Source: Candidatus Melainabacteria bacterium
GTDB lineage: Bacteria; Cyanobacteriota; Vampirovibrionia; Obscuribacterales; Obscuribacteraceae
Assembly: GCA_012965515.1 (NCBI GenBank)
Contig: DTSE01000134.1
Location: 38,040-87,167 of the forward strand
Direction of reading: 5' to 3'
DNA: 49,128 nt
Each line of letters starts with the position of its first letter. The stretch's first letter is position 1. Under the pieces are notes generated by a model. The model was not told the origin of the DNA, did no database searches, and worked only from the letters and a program-made list of their open reading frames with translations. Below are positions 25,187 through 33,127 of the stretch, piece after piece. The translations under genes and the position numbers were made by a program.

Positions 25187-26627
25187 ATTTCGGTGTGATA
25201 TCCGGAGAAAATGCGATCAGAAGGCATATGGCGACTGTAAGGTAAACGACCTTCAACGGGCGATTGAAAGGCATTATGCCTCCGACGCAGTCCTTGTTCT
25301 CGCGGAATTTCGTGCAGATGATTTGTCCAGCCAGAATGGCTAGAAGCATTAGCGGCAAGAAGAAGTAAACACCGGGTTGATCGACATTTGGCAATGTGAC
25401 TTGCCAGAACTTCAGATCAGGCAGTTGATCGATTAAGAGCAGACGCTTGATGATGCCGACGCCGATAGGAACATTGTCCGCTCGGAAGATTACTTCAGTG
25501 AGACAAACGCTGTGGAAAGTGAGAAAAATTGCGAATACATGGAAAATCTTGTTGGCAGTCAAAGTCTTCAACAACTGAGATTTCTCGACTAAATTGCGCC
25601 ATTCACGGTGCAATACAAGCAATACGCCGTGGAGGGTTCCGAACAAGATATAGTGAGTCGCGGCTCCGTGCCACAATCCGCAGAGCGTGAAGGTGATGAG
25701 TATGTTTCTGTATGTCATCCATTTGCCGGCGCGGCTGCCGCCCAAAGGAATGAAAAGATAATCTTTGAGCCAAGTGGAAAGCGAGATGTGCCAACGTCTC
25801 CAGTAGTCTGTGATTGACTCAGCCATGTAGGGCAAGTCGAAGTTTTTCGGCACCTTGAAGCCGAGCAGTTGCGCCGAACCTCTGGCTATATCCGTGTAAC
25901 CGGAAAAGTCGAAATAAACTTGGAATGCGAAAGCGTAGGTGGCAAGCCACATATCGAAGGTGGTGAAGTTATTCGGGTTGGCATAAGCTGTTTGCACAAC
26001 AATCGCTAGATTGTCCGCAAAAATTACTTTCTTCATCAATCCGAAAATTATTAATTCAATTGCTTCGTCGAATTGCGAAAGCGACAGCTTGGTTTTCACT
26101 TCCAGCTGTTGCATAAAGTCTTGATAGCGCTTGATCGGACCAGCAATTTGGGTGGGAAAGAAACTTGCGAAAAGTGCAAATTGCCAGGGCGATTTTACTG
26201 GTGCGCTGCCTTTATAAACGTCGGACAAATAGTGGATAAATTCAAATGCGAAAAATGAAATGCCGAGCGGCAGAATGATCTGAAATGGGATGGGCAGGAG
26301 TTCTTGATTCGAAAATGCGAGCGCTGAATTTGCAACATCACGCACGAAGTAAGCATATTTGAAGAAGCCGAGCAAGAGCAAGTTAGCAGCAATTGCAGTT
26401 ACGAAGAGCAGCTTTTTCTTTGTTTCCGTGCGGGCAATCCAAAGACCCATGAAATAGTTGATTGCAGTCATCGCTGCGATCAGAAGCCCGTATTCAGGCT
26501 TCCATGCCATGTAGAAGATGTAACTGGCTAGAAGCAGTAGTGCAGTACGAAAGCGGTATGGCACGAGCCAGAACAGCGCGACTACAATCGGCAGGAAAAC
26601 AAGGTAGGTGAAGCTGTTGAATAGCAT
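25167..26627 (-). CDS. MBOAT membrane O-acyltransferase (AlgI-like)
   Basis: A polytopic membrane acyltransferase of 486 residues like AlgI/PatA/DltB, which pass an acyl (usually acetyl) group across the membrane to extracellular polysaccharide. The opening MLFNSFTYLVFLPIVV is characteristic of the family. The conserved segment DYWRRWHISLSTWLKDYLF (H280) and the catalytic histidine in LCGLWHGAATH (H320) are both present. It directly follows an SGNH-type partner gene with a one-base overlap (TAATG). This two-gene set is the usual AlgI plus AlgJ/AlgX-like acetylation module. The acceptor polymer cannot be told; no polysaccharide synthase is in the window. Confidence 0.92.
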   Translation of the reverse strand: MLFNSFTYLVFLPIVVALFWLVPYRFRTALLLLASYIFYMAWKPEYGLLIAAMTAINYFMGLWIARTETKKKLLFVTAIAANLLLLGFFKYAYFVRDVANSALAFSNQELLPIPFQIILPLGISFFAFEFIHYLSDVYKGSAPVKSPWQFALFASFFPTQIAGPIKRYQDFMQQLEVKTKLSLSQFDEAIELIIFGLMKKVIFADNLAIVVQTAYANPNNFTTFDMWLATYAFAFQVYFDFSGYTDIARGSAQLLGFKVPKNFDLPYMAESITDYWRRWHISLSTWLKDYLFIPLGGSRAGKWMTYRNILITFTLCGLWHGAATHYILFGTLHGVLLVLHREWRNLVEKSQLLKTLTANKIFHVFAIFLTFHSVCLTEVIFRADNVPIGVGIIKRLLLIDQLPDLKFWQVTLPNVDQPGVYFFLPLMLLAILAGQIICTKFRENKDCVGGIMPFNRPLKVVYLTVAICLLIAFSPDITPKFIYFQF

Positions 26628-27946
26628 TACATCTCACCTCGTGCTTTGCCGGCGATCTGCGAATCTTGACCGACTAGAGCGGAACTGAGACGACTATCTT
26701 TACCGATTTCCTTGGCTACGAAGTCCATCACTTTTCTGCCGCCGGATGCGTCCATGTGGCACGAATCTGTGAAATCTTTGATGTTGAACTCGCCGGTTTT
26801 TTGCAGATCGAGATACGCGACGTTTTCTGCTTTAGCCAGAGCCTCGACTTTCTTGACGAGAGCATCGTGCACACCTGCAGGAAGAATGGTCAGTGCAGGA
26901 TCGGGCAGTGCGACGTTGACGATTAAAGGTTCGATTCCTTTCTCTTTGCAGAGGTCTATGCATTTTTTGAGCCAAGCCATTTTGATCTGGCAGCGCTCCG
27001 GCGTCGCGAATCGATAACGCTTTCTGAAATTCTTGGAATTGTCGTTGTAATAATCAATGCCGACCGGCTGGGCAAGCCAAATGCCTGGAGCCACTTCATC
27101 ATGATAGATGGCGTCTTTGACATCGCCTGTTTCTTTTGATGTGAGAGGTTTTGCAGAAAGCGGTCCGAGATATCCGGACATTTCATTGCGCATTGTGCCG
27201 ACTACAGCACCTTGCACATCATGCTTGCGCCCGGCCATGTAGAGCCCTTCGTTGACCAAAAACTCTGTACGCTGCCACGGTTTGGGCATAGCCAGATCGA
27301 GCAGATCTCTGGTTCTGGTAAACCGACTCAAATATTTGTAGTGGGTGGATGAAACAGCGCAGTAAAAGTCGTCATCAGTCATGTCCAGTGGTGTCAAACC
27401 AAGGACCACTACTTTTGGTGTTTTTCCTTCGTTGAACAGCGTTCTTACGATCATGTAATCGTCGGAAACCATTGCACCTGGCAAGGCGAAATTAAAGCAG
27501 CTGAAGTTAGCGCCCGGAAGATACTTCTTAATAGCATCTTCTAGATAGTGACTGCGCCTTTCTACAACGATGTCGACCTTGCGGTTGAGGTGTTCTGCCT
27601 CCAACATCCAGAGCGGATTCATGAAAATAGAAGAGCCCAAGAGCACTACATCCGGTGCCGACTTCTCCTTCAGGTAATCTTGTGTCGTCCAATAAGCCCA
27701 GTGTTTTGCAGATGGGATCGTGTTTGGATCAACCCGACCAAATGGGTCCTTCGCTGCAAGAAAGACATTGATGCCAATTACTAGAAGCACAGCAATCAAA
27801 ACTGGACTTCGCTTTAAGGCTTCGGCTGTTTTTTGAATCGGAGACAATGCGGACAAAATTTGCGGGATTTCCTTTATGTGCTCATGTGCGCGCGGCATTC
27901 TAGCGGGTGGCATTATAGCTTGACAGCTAAAACCCTTCGTTGGCAT
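26627..27946 (-). CDS. SGNH/AlgJ-like acetyltransferase partner, membrane-anchored
   Basis: An about 420-439-residue protein with one N-terminal membrane anchor (about 48-65, SPVLIAVLLVIGINVFLAA) and an extracytoplasmic SGNH-type domain. Block I is DVVLLGSSIFMN (Ser about 105); the late DSCHMDASGG carries the D-x-x-H pair of SGNH esterases and of AlgJ/AlgX. The middle motif FALPGAMVSDDYMIVR fits block II. It probably transfers acetyl groups, delivered by the MBOAT protein, onto a sugar polymer. Translational coupling to that gene (TAATG) supports this. The start is unclear: ATG 27946, 27913 or 27898, none with a good ribosome site. Confidence 0.78.
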   Translation of the reverse strand: MPTKGFSCQAIMPPARMPRAHEHIKEIPQILSALSPIQKTAEALKRSPVLIAVLLVIGINVFLAAKDPFGRVDPNTIPSAKHWAYWTTQDYLKEKSAPDVVLLGSSIFMNPLWMLEAEHLNRKVDIVVERRSHYLEDAIKKYLPGANFSCFNFALPGAMVSDDYMIVRTLFNEGKTPKVVVLGLTPLDMTDDDFYCAVSSTHYKYLSRFTRTRDLLDLAMPKPWQRTEFLVNEGLYMAGRKHDVQGAVVGTMRNEMSGYLGPLSAKPLTSKETGDVKDAIYHDEVAPGIWLAQPVGIDYYNDNSKNFRKRYRFATPERCQIKMAWLKKCIDLCKEKGIEPLIVNVALPDPALTILPAGVHDALVKKVEALAKAENVAYLDLQKTGEFNIKDFTDSCHMDASGGRKVMDFVAKEIGKDSRLSSALVGQDSQIAGKARGEM

Positions 27947-28142
27947 TAGCTAATAGTTGACCCTCAAGATGCTATAAACGAGCTAGGACTGGGAAATCTC
28001 TTAGTATTCAATTGAAATAAATGGTTCTTTAGCGGTTATCCGCCCAATTCATGGGAATTGTGATGGTCGTCAAGTCCGCAAATAGTGGCGGTCTGGGGTT
28101 AATGGGAAAAATTCAACCGATTTTAGGGGCAGGGAGCCTCTT

Positions 28143-29456
28143 GTGAACGTCAATTCGATTGCTCTAGAAATCACAGTAATTGTGGTGCTCATCCTCATCA
28201 ACGGAGTCTTTGCGCTCTCTGAGATGGCTCTAGTGAGCTGCCGCCGCCCTTTGTTGCTTAAACTGGCTCAAGAGAACAAGCCGGGAGCCAAAGCCGCGCT
28301 GAGTTTGACGGATTCGCCGAATACGTTTTTGTCGACGATTCAGATCGGTATAACCCTCGTAGCCATCCTCGCCGGCGCCTTTGGGGGCGCCACTCTTGCA
28401 GACGAGCTGTCCGACCAGATTGAAGGAATTGAGCACCTGCGCCCGTATGCAGATTCGATTGCCTTTGCAATAGTCGTTGTTTTTACTACTTATCTGTCAC
28501 TGATTGTGGGCGAGTTGGTGCCGAAGCGCATCGCTCTGTCGAACCCTGAAGGCATTTCCTGCGTCATCGCCCCGGGGATGAAATTCCTGTCCCATATTGC
28601 TTCGCCGCTGGTTAAATTCCTTTCTCTCTCGACCAACCTAGCCGCAGGCGCATTCGGCGTCGAAGATGACAAAGCAAGAGAGGTTTCAGAGCGAGAAATC
28701 CAGGCGATGGTGGACGAAGGCGCCCGCGTTGGCGTTTTCCAGGAAACCGAACATGACCTTCTGTGCGGAGTTTTCGGTTTGGACGAGCGCAAGGTTTCTG
28801 CTGTTATGACTCCCGTTACCGAATTGGTGTGGCTGGACGTAGACGCGCCACAAGAAGAGGTTATGTCCAGGGTTTTCGCTCATCCCCATACCAAATTTCC
28901 AGTAGCCCGCGGCTCGTTGGATAACTTCCTTGGCGTCGTGAGAGCCCGTGAGCTGCTCACAAAATGGGCTCGCGACGGAAAAATTGATCTGGAAAAACTC
29001 ATTCGTAAGCCGCTCATGATGCCGGACAACAAGAGTGCGCTCAACGCGCTAGCCGACTTCCGCCGCGACAAAGTTAGCGGTGCCATGGTCGTTGACGAGC
29101 ACGGTACTTTACGGGGTTTGGTTACAGTTTCCGATATTCTCAGCTCGATTGTGGGTGACGTGCAGATCTCTGATGAAACGGTGTCTTATCTCACCGTCGT
29201 CACACGAGATGACGGTGGTTTTTTGGTCGACGGAATGCTGCCGATTGCGGAGTTTAAGAAACGACTTTCGGCTACCGAGCTTCCCGATCAGCACTCCGGC
29301 AAATACGAGACAGTGGCCGGTCTTGTCGTTCACCTTTTGGGGCACGTACCGGCCAGAGGAGAAGTCGCCACCTGGAACGATTTGCGTTTTGAAGTGATCG
29401 ATATGGACGGATTTAAGATTGATAAAGTAGCCGTTTCTTACCACAAGGCGTCGTGA
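28143..29456 (+). CDS. CNNM/CorC family membrane protein (DUF21, CBS pair, CorC_HlyC)
   Basis: A hemolysin-C/CorC-type protein of 437 residues. Residues about 1-190 form the DUF21 membrane domain with four hydrophobic segments and the signature LILINGVFALSEMALVSCRR. A CBS pair follows (about 205-330; VMTPVTELVWLDVDAP and AMVVDEHGTLRGLVTVSDI), then a C-terminal CorC_HlyC domain (about 345-430). Family members are linked to magnesium/cobalt efflux or sensing; the 'hemolysin' label is historical. GTG 28143 follows GGGAG. A TPR gene lies 60 bases downstream on the same strand. Confidence 0.9.
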   Translation: MNVNSIALEITVIVVLILINGVFALSEMALVSCRRPLLLKLAQENKPGAKAALSLTDSPNTFLSTIQIGITLVAILAGAFGGATLADELSDQIEGIEHLRPYADSIAFAIVVVFTTYLSLIVGELVPKRIALSNPEGISCVIAPGMKFLSHIASPLVKFLSLSTNLAAGAFGVEDDKAREVSEREIQAMVDEGARVGVFQETEHDLLCGVFGLDERKVSAVMTPVTELVWLDVDAPQEEVMSRVFAHPHTKFPVARGSLDNFLGVVRARELLTKWARDGKIDLEKLIRKPLMMPDNKSALNALADFRRDKVSGAMVVDEHGTLRGLVTVSDILSSIVGDVQISDETVSYLTVVTRDDGGFLVDGMLPIAEFKKRLSATELPDQHSGKYETVAGLVVHLLGHVPARGEVATWNDLRFEVIDMDGFKIDKVAVSYHKAS

Positions 29457-29516
29457 GTAAGCTTTTCGCAGCTTTGGTATGATGGTTTAGAGGGCTCTAA
29501 TTTAGCAACAGGCCAC

Positions 29517-30461
29517 ATGGACGACACAGTCGATACCTTGCTGCGCATGCTACCTGAAAAAGAGCAGGAGATGGGAAGCGAAAGCACCCAGCTCGCTGAC
29601 TACTTAACAGTGCTTGCGCTGACTCTTTACCACGAAAGCCGCTTCCCAGAGGCGGAAAACATGTTTCATCGCGCTCTTTCTATCAGAGAGAAGGTGCTGG
29701 CGGTCGATCACGCCGATATTGGCGTGTCGTTGAACCATCTGGGCATGGTAATGCTCGCACAGGGGCACTTTTCGGAAGCCGAGCCACTATTTAAGCGCGC
29801 GCTGACCATTCAGGAGCGGGCGCTGGGTTTTGAGCACATAAGTTTGGCAGCTGGACTGAATAATCTAGCTGAGCTTTACCGCATTCTTGGAAGACCGGAG
29901 CCTGCCGAAAAATTGTATCGAAGAGCTCTGACCATACGTGAGCGTCATCTTGGTTCGGACCACCCGGAAGTGGCGGAAGTTTTGAACAACCTCGGATTGC
30001 TTTACTACGACCTTGGTCGTAACGCTGATGCAGAACCACTCTACAGGCGCGTTTTAGCAATACAAGAAAAGTATTTGGGCAAAGACCACCCGATTGTGGC
30101 AACCACTCTGTCTAACTTAGCCGCCCTCTTTACGGATAAGGACTCCTTCGATAAAGCAGAGCCATTGCACATTCGTGCTCTTTCAATCAGAGAACGGATC
30201 TTGAGCACCGAACATCCGAAAGTTGCTGAGAGCTTGAATAACCTGGGTTGGCTCTATCACCAACAGGGCAAATATTCGCGCGCCGAGTCTATGTATTCTC
30301 GAGCTATCCAGATCTGGGAGCGCTCGCTTGGACCTGAGCATTCGAATGTTGCTGCATGTCTTGAGAATTATGCTGACTTGATGCGCAAGACAGATCGCGA
30401 GATAGATGCGGTTGCTTTGGAGCAGCGCGTCTATGTTATTCGCAGAAAAAACTCGCATTAG
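29517..30461 (+). CDS. Kinesin-light-chain-type TPR protein
   Basis: A 314-residue protein built almost entirely of about seven 42-residue TPRs of the kinesin-light-chain type, each with the pattern L-x-N-L-G-x-L-Y ... A-E-x-L-Y-R-R-A-L-x-I-R-E. There is no signal peptide or membrane helix, so it should be a cytoplasmic scaffold. Neighbours on the same strand are a CNNM protein upstream and a phosphoribosyltransferase-like gene 58 bases downstream. A related TPR gene lies at 43.5 kb. The partner is unknown. Confidence 0.85.
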   Translation: MDDTVDTLLRMLPEKEQEMGSESTQLADYLTVLALTLYHESRFPEAENMFHRALSIREKVLAVDHADIGVSLNHLGMVMLAQGHFSEAEPLFKRALTIQERALGFEHISLAAGLNNLAELYRILGRPEPAEKLYRRALTIRERHLGSDHPEVAEVLNNLGLLYYDLGRNADAEPLYRRVLAIQEKYLGKDHPIVATTLSNLAALFTDKDSFDKAEPLHIRALSIRERILSTEHPKVAESLNNLGWLYHQQGKYSRAESMYSRAIQIWERSLGPEHSNVAACLENYADLMRKTDREIDAVALEQRVYVIRRKNSH

Positions 30462-30519
30462 TTGTAAGAGGCGATAGAATCTAGACGGCTGTTCTGTCTA
30501 TGTTTCTGCGTGCAAATTT

Positions 30520-31371
30520 ATGATCCCTACTAAAGCAAGCGAAAGAGAATCATTCACTCTCACTAAGGTTGAAATTGAAGGCATCCCAAATGCTCACATT
30601 CTGGAAAGCGATTCAATAGATAGTCTATTGGTGGCGCCGGGGCGTCATTTGCTCGGCTATCGAAGACAATTGGCAGCGTTCACCGCGACAGTCACATGGA
30701 TTGATGCTCTCAGTGCGGCAAACGAGTTGCCTGAGAATCTCAATGAGCTCTGTACTGTAACTGTCATGGCAGAGGGGTGTGGACACAATCTGCCTGGTGC
30801 AGTCGGATGTGCTCTTGATGGTGCTCACTATCGAGGCGACAATTGGATAGGTGTCAGTCGTTTTGCGCTGCCCAATAAAGAAGGGCAAGAGTACACGGAT
30901 TTCGACGCAAAAGTGACTTACATGCGCGTTCATTCCGTCGCGCCTGTGTGGTTGATGTTGGATACCATCGCCACTGGTGCCACATTGATCAAAGGTTTGA
31001 CCGCAACCTTTGAAAACTGCAAAAAGCCGAAGCGAATTTTGTTGGCTGCTTCGTGCGGTTCAATCGTTGGAACGCGCAAGATTGTTGAGTACTTGCAGTC
31101 TGAGAAAATTGATGTGCACGTAACCTTTTGGGGAGCAGCATTCGGGCTTTGGAACGATGGAACCGGCCTGCCATGGTGCCATCCTGATACCATTATCTCG
31201 GGAACCACCCGTGGTGTGACAAACCGCCAGATCGCCGGAAGATTGTTTAACGAAATCCCCGGCTTTTGCGCGGTAGGAGATTGCTCAGCCAACTTCTTCG
31301 ATGTAGAAGATGCGAAGCGAGTTCTAAAAGAGGAAGAATACAAATTCTCCTGGCGCCTGCCGACTCTATAG
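30520..31371 (+). CDS. Phosphoribosyltransferase-like protein, unknown
   Basis: A 283-residue protein whose centre carries VWLMLDTIATGATLIKGL (143-160), very like the PRPP loop of type I phosphoribosyltransferases (compare uracil PRTase 'LDPMLATG'). The following ILLAASCGSIVGTRKIVEYL and VHVTFWGAAFGLWNDGTGLP fit a Rossmann-like alternation of strands and helices. Only one acidic residue (D148) stands at the loop's start where most members have two. The N-terminal 100 residues and the cysteine-bearing C-terminus (GDCSANFF) match nothing I know. ATG 30520 lacks a clear ribosome site. Four REP-like hairpins follow the stop. Confidence 0.5.
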   Translation: MIPTKASERESFTLTKVEIEGIPNAHILESDSIDSLLVAPGRHLLGYRRQLAAFTATVTWIDALSAANELPENLNELCTVTVMAEGCGHNLPGAVGCALDGAHYRGDNWIGVSRFALPNKEGQEYTDFDAKVTYMRVHSVAPVWLMLDTIATGATLIKGLTATFENCKKPKRILLAASCGSIVGTRKIVEYLQSEKIDVHVTFWGAAFGLWNDGTGLPWCHPDTIISGTTRGVTNRQIAGRLFNEIPGFCAVGDCSANFFDVEDAKRVLKEEEYKFSWRLPTL

Positions 31372-31375
31372 AGCG

Positions 31376-31483
31376 TGGGGGCGCGTTGCACGCGCCTGTT
31401 GGGTATCTGCGCATTGATGCGCCTGCTGTGTAGCTGCGCATTGCATGCGCTCAAACAGGGCGATGCATGGCATCGCCCCTACG
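31376..31483. repeat. Cluster of four REP-like hairpins (copy e)
   Basis: Four palindromes in about 105 bases: GGCGCGT/ACGCGCC (31380-31396), GCGCAT/ATGCGC (31409-31422), GCGCAT/ATGCGC (31436-31450) and GGGCGATGC/GCATCGCCC (31458-31478). The left end begins CGTGGGGG and the right end closes CCCCTACG, so GTAG-type heads face outward at both edges. It fills the gap between convergent genes. Confidence 0.8.
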
Positions 31484-31501
31484 ATTTCTGCAGAATTGGC
31501 A

Positions 31502-33061
31502 TCACGCGTTTTCCAAATCAGCTCTGATTTCGGATGCTTTTGCGTAGCGTTTTTGAACAGTCAGTGCGGTTGTCTTCGCAACTAACTCGTCTATGCTGTC
31601 GCTCAGTCCTTCGACCCTTTGTTTTGGATGGGAGCAGGTAATCGGCTCCGGATCTTCGCCAGTCAAAAGATAATATAGGGTTGCACCCATCGAATAGATG
31701 TCGCTTTGCGAAGTCGGCTTCCCCCGAAATTGCTCGGGAGAGATGAAGCAGTGCTTTCCAACCACCGTGCAGGTTGAAGTGGACTCCTGTTGTTGCGCAA
31801 CGTTGAAATCCACTAATTTCAATACCCCATCTTTCGAAAGTATCAAATTGTCCGGTGTGAAATCTCTATGCACTACAGGCGGTTCTAGACCGTGCAAATA
31901 CTCGAGCATCTCGCACATCTGCAGAGCAAGGGAGCGAACTTCCGTCTCAGTCAATCGACCACTTTCGGAAACCTTCTGCCGCAGTGAATGTCCATCAATC
32001 CGTTCGAGCACAAGATAACCGCGATGGTCTTCGATGAAGAAGTCTATGAGTTTTACAATGCGATTGTGATTGAGCTTGCTTAGAATTTCCGCTTCATTCT
32101 GCATCTTCTCAACAGACTGGCGACGAACGTTAACGTCTACATACACCGGAAGTATGAACTCTTTAAGCACAACCGCATCATTGTTATCTACTTCGCGTGC
32201 AGCATATGCAGTGCCCTGACCACCTACACCCAATCTACCAACGATCTCATATTGAGCGCTACGCAGCATAGCACCTTCTAATAGAGGCGTCAGGCGCTCG
32301 CGCTTTGGTGGTTGAGATAATGCTTGAAGCCAGAGTTCCGTGTATCCGTGAGTATGTGGTTTTGAAAGCATTTCTACAAGCTCAGGTGCACGCGAAGCAT
32401 GTGGCGCCCATCTATCAATTGAATCCATCAGTGATTGCCTTGAGTCGATGGACGGTAATGCGCCGTACTTAAATTGGAGAGGGTCACCATTTATTGGAGT
32501 AAACGATAAGAGACTATCTTGCGGCGAAGTCTTGTTTGGTGGCCACACAATATTGATACGCTGCAAATCTTTCCAATTTAGCGACTTGCGGTACCATTCG
32601 CTGCGACGTTTCCAAACAAGTGCGATGCCATTTTGATTGAGAACAACATGGGTTGGATGGCGAAGGTAGATGTACATCATCACTAATGCAGTGATAATTA
32701 TTGCAAACGACATCCACATAACGATCATAATGTTGGAAGAGACCAGGGCTGCTCCGGTTCCAGCACTGGTCGTCATTGCACCACTTAGATTTCCAATCAT
32801 CAGTTGGGTAATCCATTCGATGACTTTTCCTGGTCCACCGAATCCAAAAAAGGTAACAACCAGGGTTGTTGCGAACCATGTTTTCGGCGCGCTCCATGCA
32901 GAAAATCTATGAGCAAGCCACTTTTCTGTGCTAGCAAAAGGTTTGTATGGAAGAACTACTTCATACTTATCTGAAACATCGTTTCTTTCGACTGGTATAG
33001 TGCTGTGCGATGCCAATTCGGATTCAATCTTAGAAATCTCATTGCTGATAGATTCTTGCAC
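31502..33061 (-). CDS. Membrane Ser/Thr protein kinase with N-terminal 2TM-PH-like region (A)
   Basis: A protein kinase of about 519 residues with the kinase domain at the C-terminus. First come a cytoplasmic stretch, two membrane helices (about 63-85 and 111-133) and a strand-rich region that may be PH-like (about 138-215). The kinase domain is from about 270: glycine loop GRLGVGGQGTAYAA, ATP lysine in VVLKE (K300), catalytic loop VVHRDFTPDN (D400) and SPEQ for APE. Two changes stand out: threonine replaces the catalytic-loop lysine (T402), and DFG is DFN (D418-F-N). The frame is open to TTG 33076, but GTG 33061 follows GAGGG at good spacing. A second kinase of the same plan lies 66 bases upstream. 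Confidence 0.82.
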   Translation of the reverse strand: MQESISNEISKIESELASHSTIPVERNDVSDKYEVVLPYKPFASTEKWLAHRFSAWSAPKTWFATTLVVTFFGFGGPGKVIEWITQLMIGNLSGAMTTSAGTGAALVSSNIMIVMWMSFAIIITALVMMYIYLRHPTHVVLNQNGIALVWKRRSEWYRKSLNWKDLQRINIVWPPNKTSPQDSLLSFTPINGDPLQFKYGALPSIDSRQSLMDSIDRWAPHASRAPELVEMLSKPHTHGYTELWLQALSQPPKRERLTPLLEGAMLRSAQYEIVGRLGVGGQGTAYAAREVDNNDAVVLKEFILPVYVDVNVRRQSVEKMQNEAEILSKLNHNRIVKLIDFFIEDHRGYLVLERIDGHSLRQKVSESGRLTETEVRSLALQMCEMLEYLHGLEPPVVHRDFTPDNLILSKDGVLKLVDFNVAQQQESTSTCTVVGKHCFISPEQFRGKPTSQSDIYSMGATLYYLLTGEDPEPITCSHPKQRVEGLSDSIDELVAKTTALTVQKRYAKASEIRADLENA

Positions 33062-33127
33062 TTTAGTCGCCCTCAACCATTTAAGTTTCTAAGTCCAGCT
33101 CGTCAGCCTATGTTCGGGTGTTTCTGA

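Noticed and set aside
27896-27946. A TATAAT-like box on the minus strand near the AlgJ-like gene start
   Set aside because: No acceptable -35 element at 16-18 bases, and its position overlaps the possible start codons, so I did not call a promoter.
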